A stretch of 64,000 nt of DNA from Yeosuana aquiaggeris (GCF_044003965.1 NZ_JBAWKC010000001.1:1240001-1304000); one strand, 5' to 3'. Positions 42,670 to 51,138 are shown, counted from the stretch's first letter. Made by a program: numbers and translations. Notes: generated from the sequence alone by a model not told the origin.

Positions 42670-42897
42670 ATGAATATATTTTATAGAATCTTATTATATT
42701 TTCAAAAACACGGTTACTATGTGTGTCAGCGTATCGCAGATAGATTAGGTATTAGGGCAAAAATAGTTAGAACGTCGTTTATATATTTAACCTTTGTGAC
42801 TGTTGGGTTTGGTTTTGCGCTCTATGTGTTTATTGCATTTTGGATGGGTATTAAAGATTTATTGTATACTAAACGCTCATCTGTATTTGATTTATGA
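42670..42897 (+). CDS. Short PspC-domain membrane protein
   Basis: A 75-residue PspC-type protein: amphipathic start, RIADRLGIRAKIVRTSFIY (21-39), one membrane segment (about 36-60). Envelope-stress PspC proteins are typically membrane partners of regulators. The stop overlaps the start of the potassium channel gene by 4 bp (ATGA), so translation is coupled and a functional link is likely. A 9-bp inverted repeat (TGAAATGTC/GACATTTCA) lies just upstream. Confidence 0.78.
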   Translation: MNIFYRILLYFQKHGYYVCQRIADRLGIRAKIVRTSFIYLTFVTVGFGFALYVFIAFWMGIKDLLYTKRSSVFDL

Positions 42898-43913
42898 ATC
42901 CACTTTTGTTTTTTTTTAAAAAAAAGATTTACACCGCAGTATTTTTATTATTCGCCTTATTGACTATTGGTATTGTAGGCTTTAAAGTGGTTTCAGATTA
43001 TTCCTGGATTGATGCCTTGTATATGACTGTTATTACCATAACAACAGTGGGTTTTGGTGAGGTTGTTCCCCTAGACAATGAATCAAAAATATTTACTGTT
43101 TTTTTAATTTTAATAAGTATTGTAATAGTTGGTTACGCCTTATCTGTTATCACTGAATATATTTTGAGTAAAAATAATGTTGACGAATTAAATCAAAAAA
43201 AGATGCAAAAATTGATTGATAGTTTAAAAAACCATATCATTATTTGTGGTTATGGAAGAAATGGAAAACAGGCAGCAACTAAATTAGCAGCTTATAAAAA
43301 ACCGTTTGTTGTTATAGAAAAGGATAAAGATTTGCTTGAAAGATTACAATCAGATAATGTGCCCTATGTAATAGGTAATGCCAATGAAGACGATATTTTA
43401 TTGCAGGCGGGTGTTGATAGAGCCTCTTGCTTTATATCAGCCTTACCTAGTGATGCAGACAATCTTTTTGTGGTACTTTCAACGAGACAGATTAATAAAA
43501 ACATAAATATTATAAGCAGAGCCTCTCAGGAATCTTCTTATGAAAAATTAAAACTTGCAGGTGCTAATAATGTGATCTTACCTGATAAAATTGGTGGTGA
43601 CCACATGGCTTCTCTAGTTGTGGTTCCTGGTTTAATGGAATTTCTTGATAATTTATCTATCGTTGGTAAAACGAATATCAATATTGAAGAGGTTGCCGTA
43701 GAAAAATTATATAATACCAAAGAAGTAAAAACAATTAAGGATTTAGATTTAAGAAGAAAAACGGGTTGTACGGTTATTGGTTATAAAGATGAAAATGGTG
43801 AATACATAGTAAATCCAGAGGCTGATCTTAAATTAACTCCTAAATCTAAAATAATTGTTTTAGGCAGACCAGAACAAATAGAAGGCCTCAATACGGAATA
43901 CAACATTAATTAA
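42894..43913 (+). CDS. Potassium channel with RCK/TrkA regulatory domains
   Basis: The 339 residues contain two membrane segments (13-32 and about 69-90) flanking a pore loop with the selectivity filter TTVGFGE (50-56). A Rossmann TrkA-N (RCK) domain starting IIICGYGRNGKQ (about 114) binds nucleotide, and a TrkA-C domain (about 250-335) follows. It is a tetrameric K+ channel of the MthK/Kch type. The filter reads GFG instead of GYG, still compatible with K+. It is coupled to the PspC gene. Confidence 0.9.
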   Translation: MNPLLFFFKKKIYTAVFLLFALLTIGIVGFKVVSDYSWIDALYMTVITITTVGFGEVVPLDNESKIFTVFLILISIVIVGYALSVITEYILSKNNVDELNQKKMQKLIDSLKNHIIICGYGRNGKQAATKLAAYKKPFVVIEKDKDLLERLQSDNVPYVIGNANEDDILLQAGVDRASCFISALPSDADNLFVVLSTRQINKNINIISRASQESSYEKLKLAGANNVILPDKIGGDHMASLVVVPGLMEFLDNLSIVGKTNINIEEVAVEKLYNTKEVKTIKDLDLRRKTGCTVIGYKDENGEYIVNPEADLKLTPKSKIIVLGRPEQIEGLNTEYNIN

Positions 43914-44023
43914 TTGAAATCTTTATTTTAACAACAGATGTTTTAAAAAATGAATTATTTTTAGCATCTTGCCTGCTTTTAATATTAATTATTCAATTAA
44001 AAACTAACTAACACCCGATCCTT

Positions 44024-45703
44024 ATGAAGAAATATTTTCTTTCCATTGTCACTTTATTTTTACCGTATCTAATTTTTGCTCAAGAGTCTGTTGAAAAGGG
44101 GCTTGATGAAAAAATAAATGATGCCTTTATGCCTATTGCAACGTGGTGGGAAGGATTTGTTTTAACAAAAGTTCCTCTAGGAGAATATCATATTCCTTTT
44201 GTAGTACTTCTGTTAGTATTTGGGGCAACATTTTTTACGATTTATTTTAAATTTCCAAGTATTACTAAGTTTTGGACTGCTATAAGTACAGTGCGTGGTA
44301 AATACGTTGATATTGAAAAGCATGGTGTGGATAAACTTTATAATAATGATGAAGCTTTAGCTCTTGAAGATATTCCTGATACCATAAGAGATGAAAGTGC
44401 GCATGGCGAAGTGAGTCATTTTCAGGCTTTAGCAACGGCAGTTTCTGGTACGGTAGGTTTAGGAAATATTGCGGGTGTTGCGGTGGCTATAGGTCTTGGT
44501 GGACCAGGTGCTACTTTTTGGATGATAGTCTGTGGATTACTGGGAATGTCTACTAAATTTGTTGAATGTACCTTAGGAGTAACATATAGAGATATTGGTA
44601 AGGACGGAACGGTTTATGGGGGCCCCATGTATTATCTGTCAAAAGGATTAAAAGAAAAGGGATTCGCAACCTTTGGAAAAATTCTGGCTTTTATTTTCGC
44701 CTTACTTTGCGTAGGGGCTTCTTTTGGAGGTGGCAACGCTTTTCAATCTAATCAGGCAGCTGTTCAAATTTCTTCCTTATTAGGTTTAACAGGTGGTTCT
44801 TCAGGTTTTATTATCGGAATAATCCTGGCAATAGTGGTAGGTGTTGTAATTATTGGTGGTATAAAGCGTATTGCTAGTATTACAGAAAAAATTGTGCCTT
44901 TCATGGCAGGTTTATATATTGTTGCTTCCTTAATAATCATTTTCGCTAACTTTAGTGATATCGGTTTGGCGTTCTCATTAATAATTGACGGGGCGTTTTC
45001 GCCAATGGCTGGCCTAGGTGGACTCGTTGGAGTTTTAATTGTTGGGTTCCAAAGAGCAGCTTTCTCAAATGAGGCAGGTGCTGGTTCAGCAGCAATTGCA
45101 CATTCAGCAGTACGAACTAAATATCCGGCTTCAGAAGGAGTGGTTGCTTTACTAGAACCATTTATTGATACGGTTGTAATTTGTACCATGACCGCTTTGG
45201 TTATTATTTTCTTTAATATTAATGGTACTGATCCACAATCTGTATTTGACTATACTGCAGCACACGGTAGTAGCGTTATTTTAAAAGCTACAGAACTACC
45301 TATCAGTGGTGTTGATTTAACCTCATTGGCATTTGATTCAGTGATTCCACATTTTTCTTATGTGCTTACAATTGCTATTGTGCTATTTGCGTTTTCAACA
45401 ATGATTTCTTGGTCGTATTATGGACTGCAATCATGGAAATATTTGTTTGGAAAGGGTAAAACAGCTGATTTAGTTTATAAAGTTTTATTTTTATTATTTG
45501 TGGTTATTGGTGCTGCTGCAACGTTGGATGCGGTTATTAAATTCTCAGATGCCATGATTTTGGCTTTAGTATTCCCAAATATGATAGGATTGTTATTTTT
45601 ATTCCCAAGAGTTAAAAAAGAGATGAAACGATATCTGGATGCTATTTCAATTAAAAAGGAAGCGATTCAGGACGGCGCAGTTGATATTACGAAACACATG
45701 TAA
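44024..45703 (+). CDS. AGCS-family sodium/alanine symporter
   Basis: A 559-residue Na+/amino-acid symporter (alanine or glycine) with about 11 membrane segments after residue 55. Characteristic stretches are SGTVGLGNIAGVAVAIGLGGPG, VYGGPMYYLSKGLKEKG, NQAAVQIS and SNEAGAGSAAIAHSAV. An N-terminal signal-peptide-like segment (MKKYFLSIVTLFLPYLIFAQ) followed by an acidic amphipathic stretch is an addition to typical AGCS proteins. It is monocistronic. Confidence 0.9.
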   Translation: MKKYFLSIVTLFLPYLIFAQESVEKGLDEKINDAFMPIATWWEGFVLTKVPLGEYHIPFVVLLLVFGATFFTIYFKFPSITKFWTAISTVRGKYVDIEKHGVDKLYNNDEALALEDIPDTIRDESAHGEVSHFQALATAVSGTVGLGNIAGVAVAIGLGGPGATFWMIVCGLLGMSTKFVECTLGVTYRDIGKDGTVYGGPMYYLSKGLKEKGFATFGKILAFIFALLCVGASFGGGNAFQSNQAAVQISSLLGLTGGSSGFIIGIILAIVVGVVIIGGIKRIASITEKIVPFMAGLYIVASLIIIFANFSDIGLAFSLIIDGAFSPMAGLGGLVGVLIVGFQRAAFSNEAGAGSAAIAHSAVRTKYPASEGVVALLEPFIDTVVICTMTALVIIFFNINGTDPQSVFDYTAAHGSSVILKATELPISGVDLTSLAFDSVIPHFSYVLTIAIVLFAFSTMISWSYYGLQSWKYLFGKGKTADLVYKVLFLLFVVIGAAATLDAVIKFSDAMILALVFPNMIGLLFLFPRVKKEMKRYLDAISIKKEAIQDGAVDITKHM

Positions 45704-45721
45704 CAATAAATTTGTTTTAAA

Positions 45722-46582
45722 ATGAAATCCCATTTCAAGTTTTCTAAAAGTCAACGGAATGGGATTTTTTTATTGGTTATAATCATTGTGACATTACAAT
45801 GTATTTATTTTTTTGTCGATTTTTCTAATTCAGAATACCCAGTCAATACTGAGGAATTAAAAAGGTATGAACAGGAAATAGATTCTTTAAAACAAATTGA
45901 GAGAGAAGAAAGTGCTCTAAAGATTTACCCTTTTAATCCAAATTATATTACCGATTATAAAGGTTATACTTTAGGAATGAGTACTGATGAAATTGACAGG
46001 TTATTAAGGTTTAGAGATCAAGGAGATTGGATTAATTCGATAAAACAATTTCAAGAGGTGACCAAAGTTTCAGATTCTTTATTAAATCAAATCTCACCTT
46101 ATTTTAAATTTCCGGAATGGGTTACCAGTCCAAAACAAAATAATTCATATTCAAATAATAAAACAAAAACTTTCGCAGAAAAAAAGGATTTAAATAAAGC
46201 CACTGCAGAACAATTACAAACCATAAACGGTATTGGAGCGTATTATTCAGAGCAAATAATAAAGCTAAGAAGTAAATTTGGTGGTGGGTTTATAGCTGAT
46301 GTACAATTGCAAGATGTCAATGGATTAACACCAGAAGTCATTGAAAAAATAACCAATGAATTTACAGTCAAAACTCCAAGACAAATCCAAAAAATAAATT
46401 TAAATACAGCCACCGTTGATCAGCTAGTAACTATACAACATATAGATTATGAGGTTGCTTATAATATTATAGAGCAAAGGCAACTTCGAGAAGGTTATAA
46501 ATCTATAGACGAATTAACAAAAGTTAAAGACTTCCCTGTAAATAAAATCGAGATAATTAAATTATATTTGTCCCTCGATTAA
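45722..46582 (+). CDS. Helix-hairpin-helix (ComEA-like) protein
   Basis: The 286 residues have a basic N-terminus, one membrane segment (about 15-34) and a helical linker. At least two HhH motifs follow (KKDLNKATAEQLQTINGIGAY at about 155-175; QKINLNTATVDQLVTIQHIDY at about 221-241). The layout resembles ComEA-like proteins that bind double-stranded DNA at the membrane. Whether it acts in DNA uptake is unknown; no other competence genes are here. Confidence 0.78.
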   Translation: MKSHFKFSKSQRNGIFLLVIIIVTLQCIYFFVDFSNSEYPVNTEELKRYEQEIDSLKQIEREESALKIYPFNPNYITDYKGYTLGMSTDEIDRLLRFRDQGDWINSIKQFQEVTKVSDSLLNQISPYFKFPEWVTSPKQNNSYSNNKTKTFAEKKDLNKATAEQLQTINGIGAYYSEQIIKLRSKFGGGFIADVQLQDVNGLTPEVIEKITNEFTVKTPRQIQKINLNTATVDQLVTIQHIDYEVAYNIIEQRQLREGYKSIDELTKVKDFPVNKIEIIKLYLSLD

Positions 46583-46603
46583 AAAAAACAAAAATTAAGG
46601 CTT

Positions 46604-47770
46604 ATGAATAGTTTGTACTTCACCGAAGAACATAAACTTTTTAGAGAGAGTATTCAAGATTTTTTAAAAAAGGAGGTTGTCCCACATATTGAAAAATGGG
46701 AAAAGTCCGGAACTATAGATAGGTTTATTTGGAAGAAATTTGGCGATATGGGTTTTTTTGGAATTTCATACCCAGAAGCCTATGGTGGTTTAAACTTAGA
46801 TCTTTTTTATGCGGTCATTCTGTTAGAAGAGCTTCAAAAAATTAATTCTGGTGGCTTTGCGGCTGCCATTTGGGCTCATGTTTATTTAGCAATGACGCAT
46901 CTTAATAAAGAAGGTAATCATGATATGAAACAACGTTATTTAACGCCAAGTATTTCTGGAGATAAAATCGGTTGTTTATGCATAACAGAGCCTTTTGGTG
47001 GAAGCGATGTGGCAGGAATGCGATCAACAGCTGTTAAACAAGGAGATCATTATATATTAAATGGTTCAAAGACCTTTATTACCAATGGGTTTTACAGCGA
47101 TTATTTGATAGTTGCAGCAAAAACAAGTCCAGAATTAGGAAATAAAGGGATCAGTATTTTTGTAGTAGATAGAGAATCTGAAGGTTTGTCGGCTACTAAA
47201 CTAGATAAATTAGGTTGGAGAGCTTCAGATACCGGTGAAATTGCATTTGATAATGTTAAAGTGCCTCTCACTAATCTTTTAGGAGATGAGAATGGAGGTT
47301 TTGGATATATTATGCAACACTTTTCTTTGGAACGGCTAATTATGGGAATCAATGCACATGCGCGAGCTGAATTTGCTTTAGAATATGCGTTACAATATAT
47401 GTCTGAAAGAGAAGCTTTTGGAAGATCAATTGATAAGTTTCAAGCGCTGAGGCATAATATAGCAGATTTATATACTGAAATGGAAATATGTAAAGAGTTT
47501 AATTACTCAGTGGCATACAGATTGAATAAAAATCAGTATGTGGTAAAAGAGGCTACCATGTCCAAATTAAAATCAACTAAAATGGCTGATGATGTAATTT
47601 ATCAATGCTTACAATTTTTAGGAGGTTATGGTTATATGGAAAATTATCCAATGGCTCGTCTTTTAAGAGATAGCAGATTGGGACCAATAGGAGGAGGGAC
47701 CTCAGAAATACTTAGAGAAATTTTGGCTAAAATTATAATCGATAAAAAAGAATATAAACCAGCAACATAA
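46604..47770 (+). CDS. Acyl-CoA dehydrogenase
   Basis: A 388-residue FAD enzyme of the acyl-CoA dehydrogenase family. The N-terminal helical domain contains EEHKLFRESIQDFLKKE; the central motif CLCITEPFGGSDVAGM (about 124-139) binds FAD and acyl-CoA. The C-terminal domain has AFGRSIDKFQALRHNIADLYTEME and GGTSEILREI. It oxidises an acyl-CoA to the 2-enoyl-CoA; substrate length is not readable. Confidence 0.9.
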   Translation: MNSLYFTEEHKLFRESIQDFLKKEVVPHIEKWEKSGTIDRFIWKKFGDMGFFGISYPEAYGGLNLDLFYAVILLEELQKINSGGFAAAIWAHVYLAMTHLNKEGNHDMKQRYLTPSISGDKIGCLCITEPFGGSDVAGMRSTAVKQGDHYILNGSKTFITNGFYSDYLIVAAKTSPELGNKGISIFVVDRESEGLSATKLDKLGWRASDTGEIAFDNVKVPLTNLLGDENGGFGYIMQHFSLERLIMGINAHARAEFALEYALQYMSEREAFGRSIDKFQALRHNIADLYTEMEICKEFNYSVAYRLNKNQYVVKEATMSKLKSTKMADDVIYQCLQFLGGYGYMENYPMARLLRDSRLGPIGGGTSEILREILAKIIIDKKEYKPAT

Positions 47771-47785
47771 TTTTTTAAAATTTAA

Positions 47786-47815
47786 TTGTTAATTATTAAT
47801 TAGTTTTTATATTTG
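47786..47815 (+). promoter_or_regulatory. Predicted rpsU promoter
   Basis: TTG (47786-47788), 19 bp, TATATTTG (47808-47815) match the Bacteroidota consensus. Transcription should start near 47822, leaving a leader of about 30 nt that contains the SD. Confidence 0.65.
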
Positions 47816-47832
47816 CAGACCGAAATTTAAAA

Positions 47833-47842
47833 GAGAGGAGGT
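47833..47842 (+). promoter_or_regulatory. Strong Shine-Dalgarno of rpsU
   Basis: GAGAGGAGGT matches the 16S anti-SD CACCUCCUUUCU almost perfectly, 9-10 nt before the ATG. Other gene starts in the window do not have such an SD. Confidence 0.8.
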
Positions 47843-47851
47843 TAAGACACT

Positions 47852-48046
47852 ATGTTAATAATACCAATTAAAGAAGGAGAAAATATAGATAGAGCGTTAA
47901 AGCGTTTTAAAAGAAAGTTTGATAAGACTGGAACAAAACGTCAGTTACAAGCTCGTAAGCAATTTACAAAGCCTTCTGTTGAACGTAGAGCTCAAATTCA
48001 AAAAGCTCAATACATTCAAGGATTAAGAGATGCTGAAGATATATAA
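47852..48046 (+). CDS. rpsU: 30S ribosomal protein bS21
   Basis: The 64-residue small-subunit protein begins MLIIPIKEGENIDRALKRFKR and ends QYIQGLRDAEDI, the usual form in Bacteroidota. In that phylum bS21, with bS18 and bS6, sequesters the 3' end of 16S rRNA so that the anti-SD is occluded; Tyr54 lies where the contacting tyrosine is reported. The gene has its own promoter, a strong SD and a terminator, so it appears to be a self-contained unit. Confidence 0.95.
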   Translation: MLIIPIKEGENIDRALKRFKRKFDKTGTKRQLQARKQFTKPSVERRAQIQKAQYIQGLRDAEDI

Positions 48047-48069
48047 TCTACAGTACTTATATAAAATGA

Positions 48070-48096
48070 AATCCCGCGTCTAGCGGGATTTTTTTT
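48070..48096 (+). terminator. rpsU terminator
   Basis: The stem ATCCCGC/GCGGGAT with GTCTA loop is followed by eight T. Confidence 0.88.
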
Positions 48097-48132
48097 GATC
48101 TCACTCCAAATACCAATAAAACTTTGTACATT

Positions 48133-48140
48133 TAGCTTTG
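48133..48140 (+). promoter_or_regulatory. Predicted -7 element of the xer gene
   Basis: TAGCTTTG, 18 bp before the ATG at 48159, matches TANNTTTG. Confidence 0.5.
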
Positions 48141-48158
48141 TGCCTAAAATTTCCATAA

Positions 48159-49049
48159 ATGTCATTTAATTCATTTACAGATTATTTACTGTTAGAAAAA
48201 AAATACTCAAAACTTACAGTTTCTGCTTATGAAAATGATTTAGAAAGTTTTAAAAAATTCATTAAAGAGGAGTATGCTTCAAGTGATATACAAAGTATTA
48301 ATTATCCACAAATAAGGAATTGGATAGTTTTTCTGGTTGAAAGCAATATTTCAAATAGAAGTATCAACAGGAAAATGTCTTCATTAAACACCTATTATAA
48401 ATTTTTGATGAAGATAGGTGAGATTCAAGCTAATCCATTAGCAAAACATAAGGCATTAAAAACAAGCAAAAAAATTCAAATACCTTTTTCAGAGGCCGAG
48501 ATAAATATGGTGCTTGATGAATTGCATTTTGAAGATGATTTTGAAGGAATACGCAACAGGTTAATTATTGAACTCTTTTACTCAACTGGTATTAGACGCA
48601 TAGAATTGGTTGAATTAAAACTAAACAGTGTTGATTTTAATAATAAAACTTTAAAGGTATTAGGAAAACGTAATAAAGAACGTATTGTGCCTTTAATCAA
48701 GCCAGTTCTAGAAACAATGAATCAATACTTGAAATCACGAGATGGTCTTGAATTTATATATGATAATGATCGTTTGTTTTTAACAAAAAAGGGAGTTAAA
48801 ATATATGAAACACTTGTTTACAGAATAATAAATGATTATTTTAGTATAGCATCTTCAAAGGTAAAAAAGAGCCCACATATATTAAGGCATTCTTTTGCAA
48901 CACATTTGCTGAATCAAGGTGCTGATTTAAATGCTGTTAAAGAACTTTTAGGACATTCAAGTTTAGCTGCTACTCAGGTTTATACACATAATAGTATAGC
49001 AGAGTTAAAAAAAGTACATGTGAATGCGCACCCTAGGAGTAAAAAATAG
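48159..49049 (+). CDS. xerC: Tyrosine recombinase XerC/XerD
   Basis: A 296-residue integrase-family recombinase: N-terminal SAM-like core-binding domain (5-85), then the catalytic domain with R146 (STGIRRIEL), K170 (VLGKRNKER), H240/R243 (HILRHSFATH), H266 (LLGHSSL) and nucleophile Y275 (QVYTH). Xer recombinases resolve chromosome dimers at dif. Length and position next to hpf match the chromosomal Xer of flavobacteria, so it is a housekeeping gene rather than a mobile-element integrase; the C-versus-D label is uncertain. Confidence 0.9.
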   Translation: MSFNSFTDYLLLEKKYSKLTVSAYENDLESFKKFIKEEYASSDIQSINYPQIRNWIVFLVESNISNRSINRKMSSLNTYYKFLMKIGEIQANPLAKHKALKTSKKIQIPFSEAEINMVLDELHFEDDFEGIRNRLIIELFYSTGIRRIELVELKLNSVDFNNKTLKVLGKRNKERIVPLIKPVLETMNQYLKSRDGLEFIYDNDRLFLTKKGVKIYETLVYRIINDYFSIASSKVKKSPHILRHSFATHLLNQGADLNAVKELLGHSSLAATQVYTHNSIAELKKVHVNAHPRSKK

Positions 49050-49087
49050 AACAGCAATAATTATTGTCTAACCGAAAAATAAAAAGT

Positions 49088-49390
49088 ATGAAAGTAAACA
49101 CGCAATCAGTGAATTTTAATGCAGATCAGAAACTGATAGATTTTGTTCAAAAGCGTATGGATAAGTTGGATTTATTTTATGATAAAATCATTTCTTCGGA
49201 TGTTTTTTTAAAAGTTGAAAACACAAGTGATAAAGAAAATAAAATATTTGAAGCGAGAGTAAGTGTGCCTGGAGATAGTTTAGTAGTAAAAAAGCAATGC
49301 AAAACCTTTGAAGAAGGTGTAGATATGGCTGTAGCTTCCTTAGAAAGACAATTAAAAAAGAGAAAAGAAAAATTAAGGCCACATTTGTAA
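49088..49390 (+). CDS. hpf: Ribosome hibernation promoting factor
   Basis: From the ATG at 49088 (MKVNTQSVNFNADQKLIDF) the protein has 100 residues; a longer in-frame start at 49064 is not needed. It is the short HPF/YfiA type with beta-alpha-beta-beta-beta-alpha fold and the conserved FLKVENTSDKENKIFEARVS and C-terminal basic tail. It binds the decoding site of idle 30S subunits in stationary phase. It lies 38 bp after the xer gene and is probably co-transcribed. Confidence 0.9.
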   Translation: MKVNTQSVNFNADQKLIDFVQKRMDKLDLFYDKIISSDVFLKVENTSDKENKIFEARVSVPGDSLVVKKQCKTFEEGVDMAVASLERQLKKRKEKLRPHL

Positions 49391-49410
49391 TAAAATTTAT
49401 TGAAAAATGT

Positions 49411-49440
49411 TTTGATTAAAAAAATAATTCTATACATTTG
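49411..49440 (+). promoter_or_regulatory. Predicted promoter of the tRNA-tuf operon
   Basis: TTTG (49411-49414), 18 bp, TACATTTG (49433-49440) match the Bacteroidota consensus closely. Transcription should start near 49446. Confidence 0.7.
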
Positions 49441-49444
49441 CAGT

Positions 49445-49469
49445 CCGTTAGAAATAGCGGGCTTTTTTT
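49445..49469 (+). terminator. Terminator-like hairpin at the tRNA-tuf transcript start
   Basis: CCGTTA-GAAA-TAGCGG forms a 6-bp stem with a GNRA tetraloop, followed by GC and seven T. It begins almost at the predicted transcription start, 22 bp before the first tRNA, so it may attenuate or be a 5' processing structure. Confidence 0.5.
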
Positions 49470-49490
49470 ATGTGAAAAAAGCAAGAAAAA

Positions 49491-49564
49491 GCCGATGTAG
49501 CTCAGCTGGCTAGAGCAGCTGATTTGTAATCAGCAGGTCGTGGGTTCGAGTCCCTCTATCGGCT
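49491..49564 (+). tRNA. tRNA-Thr (TGT)
   Basis: A 74-nt cloverleaf: acceptor GCCGATG/TATCGGC, anticodon loop TTTGTAA giving TGT, T arm GTGGGTTCGAGTCCCTC. CCA is not encoded. Confidence 0.96.
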
Positions 49565-49598
49565 CAAGTTCTTTAAATAGAGTGAAAAGTTTTTAATT

Positions 49599-49680
49599 GG
49601 GGAGATACTCAAGCGGCCAACGAGGACAGACTGTAAATCTGTTGGTTTCACCTTCGCAGGTTCGAATCCTGCTCTCCCCA
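49599..49680 (+). tRNA. tRNA-Tyr (GTA)
   Basis: An 82-nt tRNA with a long variable arm: acceptor GGGGAGA/TCTCCCC, anticodon GTA in loop CTGTAAA, T arm GCAGGTTCGAATCCTGC. Confidence 0.96.
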
Positions 49681-49710
49681 CATTTTAAACATTGGATTTT
49701 GTAATTAATT

Positions 49711-49783
49711 GCGGGAGTAGCTCAGTTGGTAGAGCGTCAGCCTTCCAAGCTGAATGTCGCCGGTTCGAACCCGGTCTCCCGCT
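49711..49783 (+). tRNA. tRNA-Gly (TCC)
   Basis: A 73-nt cloverleaf: acceptor GCGGGAG/CTCCCGC, anticodon TCC in loop CTTCCAA, T arm GCCGGTTCGAACCCGGT. Confidence 0.96.
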
Positions 49784-49793
49784 CTTTTTTAAA

Positions 49794-49865
49794 GCCGGTG
49801 TAGCTCAGGGGTAGAGCGTTTCCTTGGTAAGGAAGAGGTCACGGGTTCAATTCCCGTCATTGGCT
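49794..49865 (+). tRNA. tRNA-Thr (GGT)
   Basis: A 72-nt cloverleaf: acceptor GCCGGTG/CATTGGC with two G-U pairs, anticodon GGT in loop TTGGTAA, T arm ACGGGTTCAATTCCCGT. Confidence 0.96.
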
Positions 49866-49927
49866 CTATCAAAGTTTTAAAAATAGACACTAATATTATT
49901 ATATAACTAAGATTAAATAAATTAAAC

Positions 49928-51115
49928 ATGGCAAAGGCAAATTTTGATCGTTCCAAACCACACTTAAATATTGGTACAATTGGACACGTTGATCACGGTA
50001 AAACAACTTTAACTGCAGCTATTACAACTGTATTAGCGAAAGCAGGATTGTCTGAAATGAGAAGTTTCGATTCTATCGATAACGCTCCTGAAGAAAAAGA
50101 AAGAGGTATTACTATTAATACATCACACGTTGAGTATTCAACTGCAAACCGTCACTATGCACACGTTGACTGTCCAGGTCACGCGGATTACGTTAAGAAC
50201 ATGGTAACTGGTGCTGCTCAAATGGATGGTGCTATTTTAGTGGTTGCGGCTACTGATGGTCCTATGCCACAAACTCGTGAGCACATCTTATTAGGTCGTC
50301 AAGTAGGTATTCCACGTATGGTTGTTTTCATGAACAAAGTGGATATGGTTGATGATGATGAGTTACTAGAGTTAGTAGAAATGGAAATCAGAGACTTATT
50401 AAGTTTCTATGAGTATGATGGAGATAATGGTCCTGTTATTGCTGGTTCTGCTTTAGGTGCTTTAAATGGTGAAGATAAATGGGTTGATACAGTGATGCAA
50501 TTAATGGAAGCTGTTGATTCATGGATTGAATTACCAGTACGTGATGTTGAAAAACCATTCTTAATGCCAATAGAAGATGTATTCTCAATTACTGGTCGTG
50601 GAACTGTTGCTACAGGTCGTATCGAAACTGGAATTGCTAATACTGGAGATGTTGTTGACATTATTGGTATGGGTGCTGAAAAATTGACTTCTACAATTAC
50701 TGGAGTTGAAATGTTCCGTAAAATTTTGGATAGAGGTGAAGCTGGAGATAACGTAGGTATCTTATTAAGAGGTATTGAGAAAACTCAAATATCTAGAGGT
50801 ATGGTTATCTGTAAAAAAGGTTCTGTAACACCACATGCTAAATTTAAAGCTGAGGTTTATATCTTGAAAAAAGAAGAAGGTGGTCGTCATACGCCATTCC
50901 ATAATAACTATCGTCCACAATTTTATGTGCGTACAACTGACGTAACTGGAACTATTTCTTTACCATCTGGCGTAGAAATGGTTATGCCTGGAGATAACTT
51001 GACAATTACTGTTGATTTAATTCAACCAATTGCAATGAATCTTGGTCTACGTTTCGCTATCCGTGAAGGAGGTAGAACTGTAGGTGCTGGTCAGGTAACT
51101 GAGATTTTAGACTAA
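49928..51115 (+). CDS. tuf: Elongation factor Tu
   Basis: The 395-residue GTPase delivers aminoacyl-tRNA to the ribosome. Motifs are GHVDHGKTT (G1), RGITI (switch I), DCPGH (G3), NKVD (G4) and SAL (G5), then the two beta-barrel domains. It is preceded by four tRNAs and followed by tRNA-Trp and secE, the order typical of Bacteroidota and many other bacteria. It is the only tuf seen here. Confidence 0.98.
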   Translation: MAKANFDRSKPHLNIGTIGHVDHGKTTLTAAITTVLAKAGLSEMRSFDSIDNAPEEKERGITINTSHVEYSTANRHYAHVDCPGHADYVKNMVTGAAQMDGAILVVAATDGPMPQTREHILLGRQVGIPRMVVFMNKVDMVDDDELLELVEMEIRDLLSFYEYDGDNGPVIAGSALGALNGEDKWVDTVMQLMEAVDSWIELPVRDVEKPFLMPIEDVFSITGRGTVATGRIETGIANTGDVVDIIGMGAEKLTSTITGVEMFRKILDRGEAGDNVGILLRGIEKTQISRGMVICKKGSVTPHAKFKAEVYILKKEEGGRHTPFHNNYRPQFYVRTTDVTGTISLPSGVEMVMPGDNLTITVDLIQPIAMNLGLRFAIREGGRTVGAGQVTEILD

Positions 51116-51138
51116 TTAATTTAGTAAAATAAGAAGTT

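Noticed and set aside
48159..49049. Tyrosine recombinase as the integrase of a mobile element
   Set aside because: Catalytic residues, length and place between rpsU and hpf are those of chromosomal Xer; no attachment repeats or cargo nearby.
49177..49437. Minus-strand ORFs over hpf
   Set aside because: Shadows of a clear HPF gene.
49491..49865. tRNA cluster as an integration hotspot
   Set aside because: No integrase or direct repeats of tRNA ends; the cluster runs straight into tuf as in other genomes.
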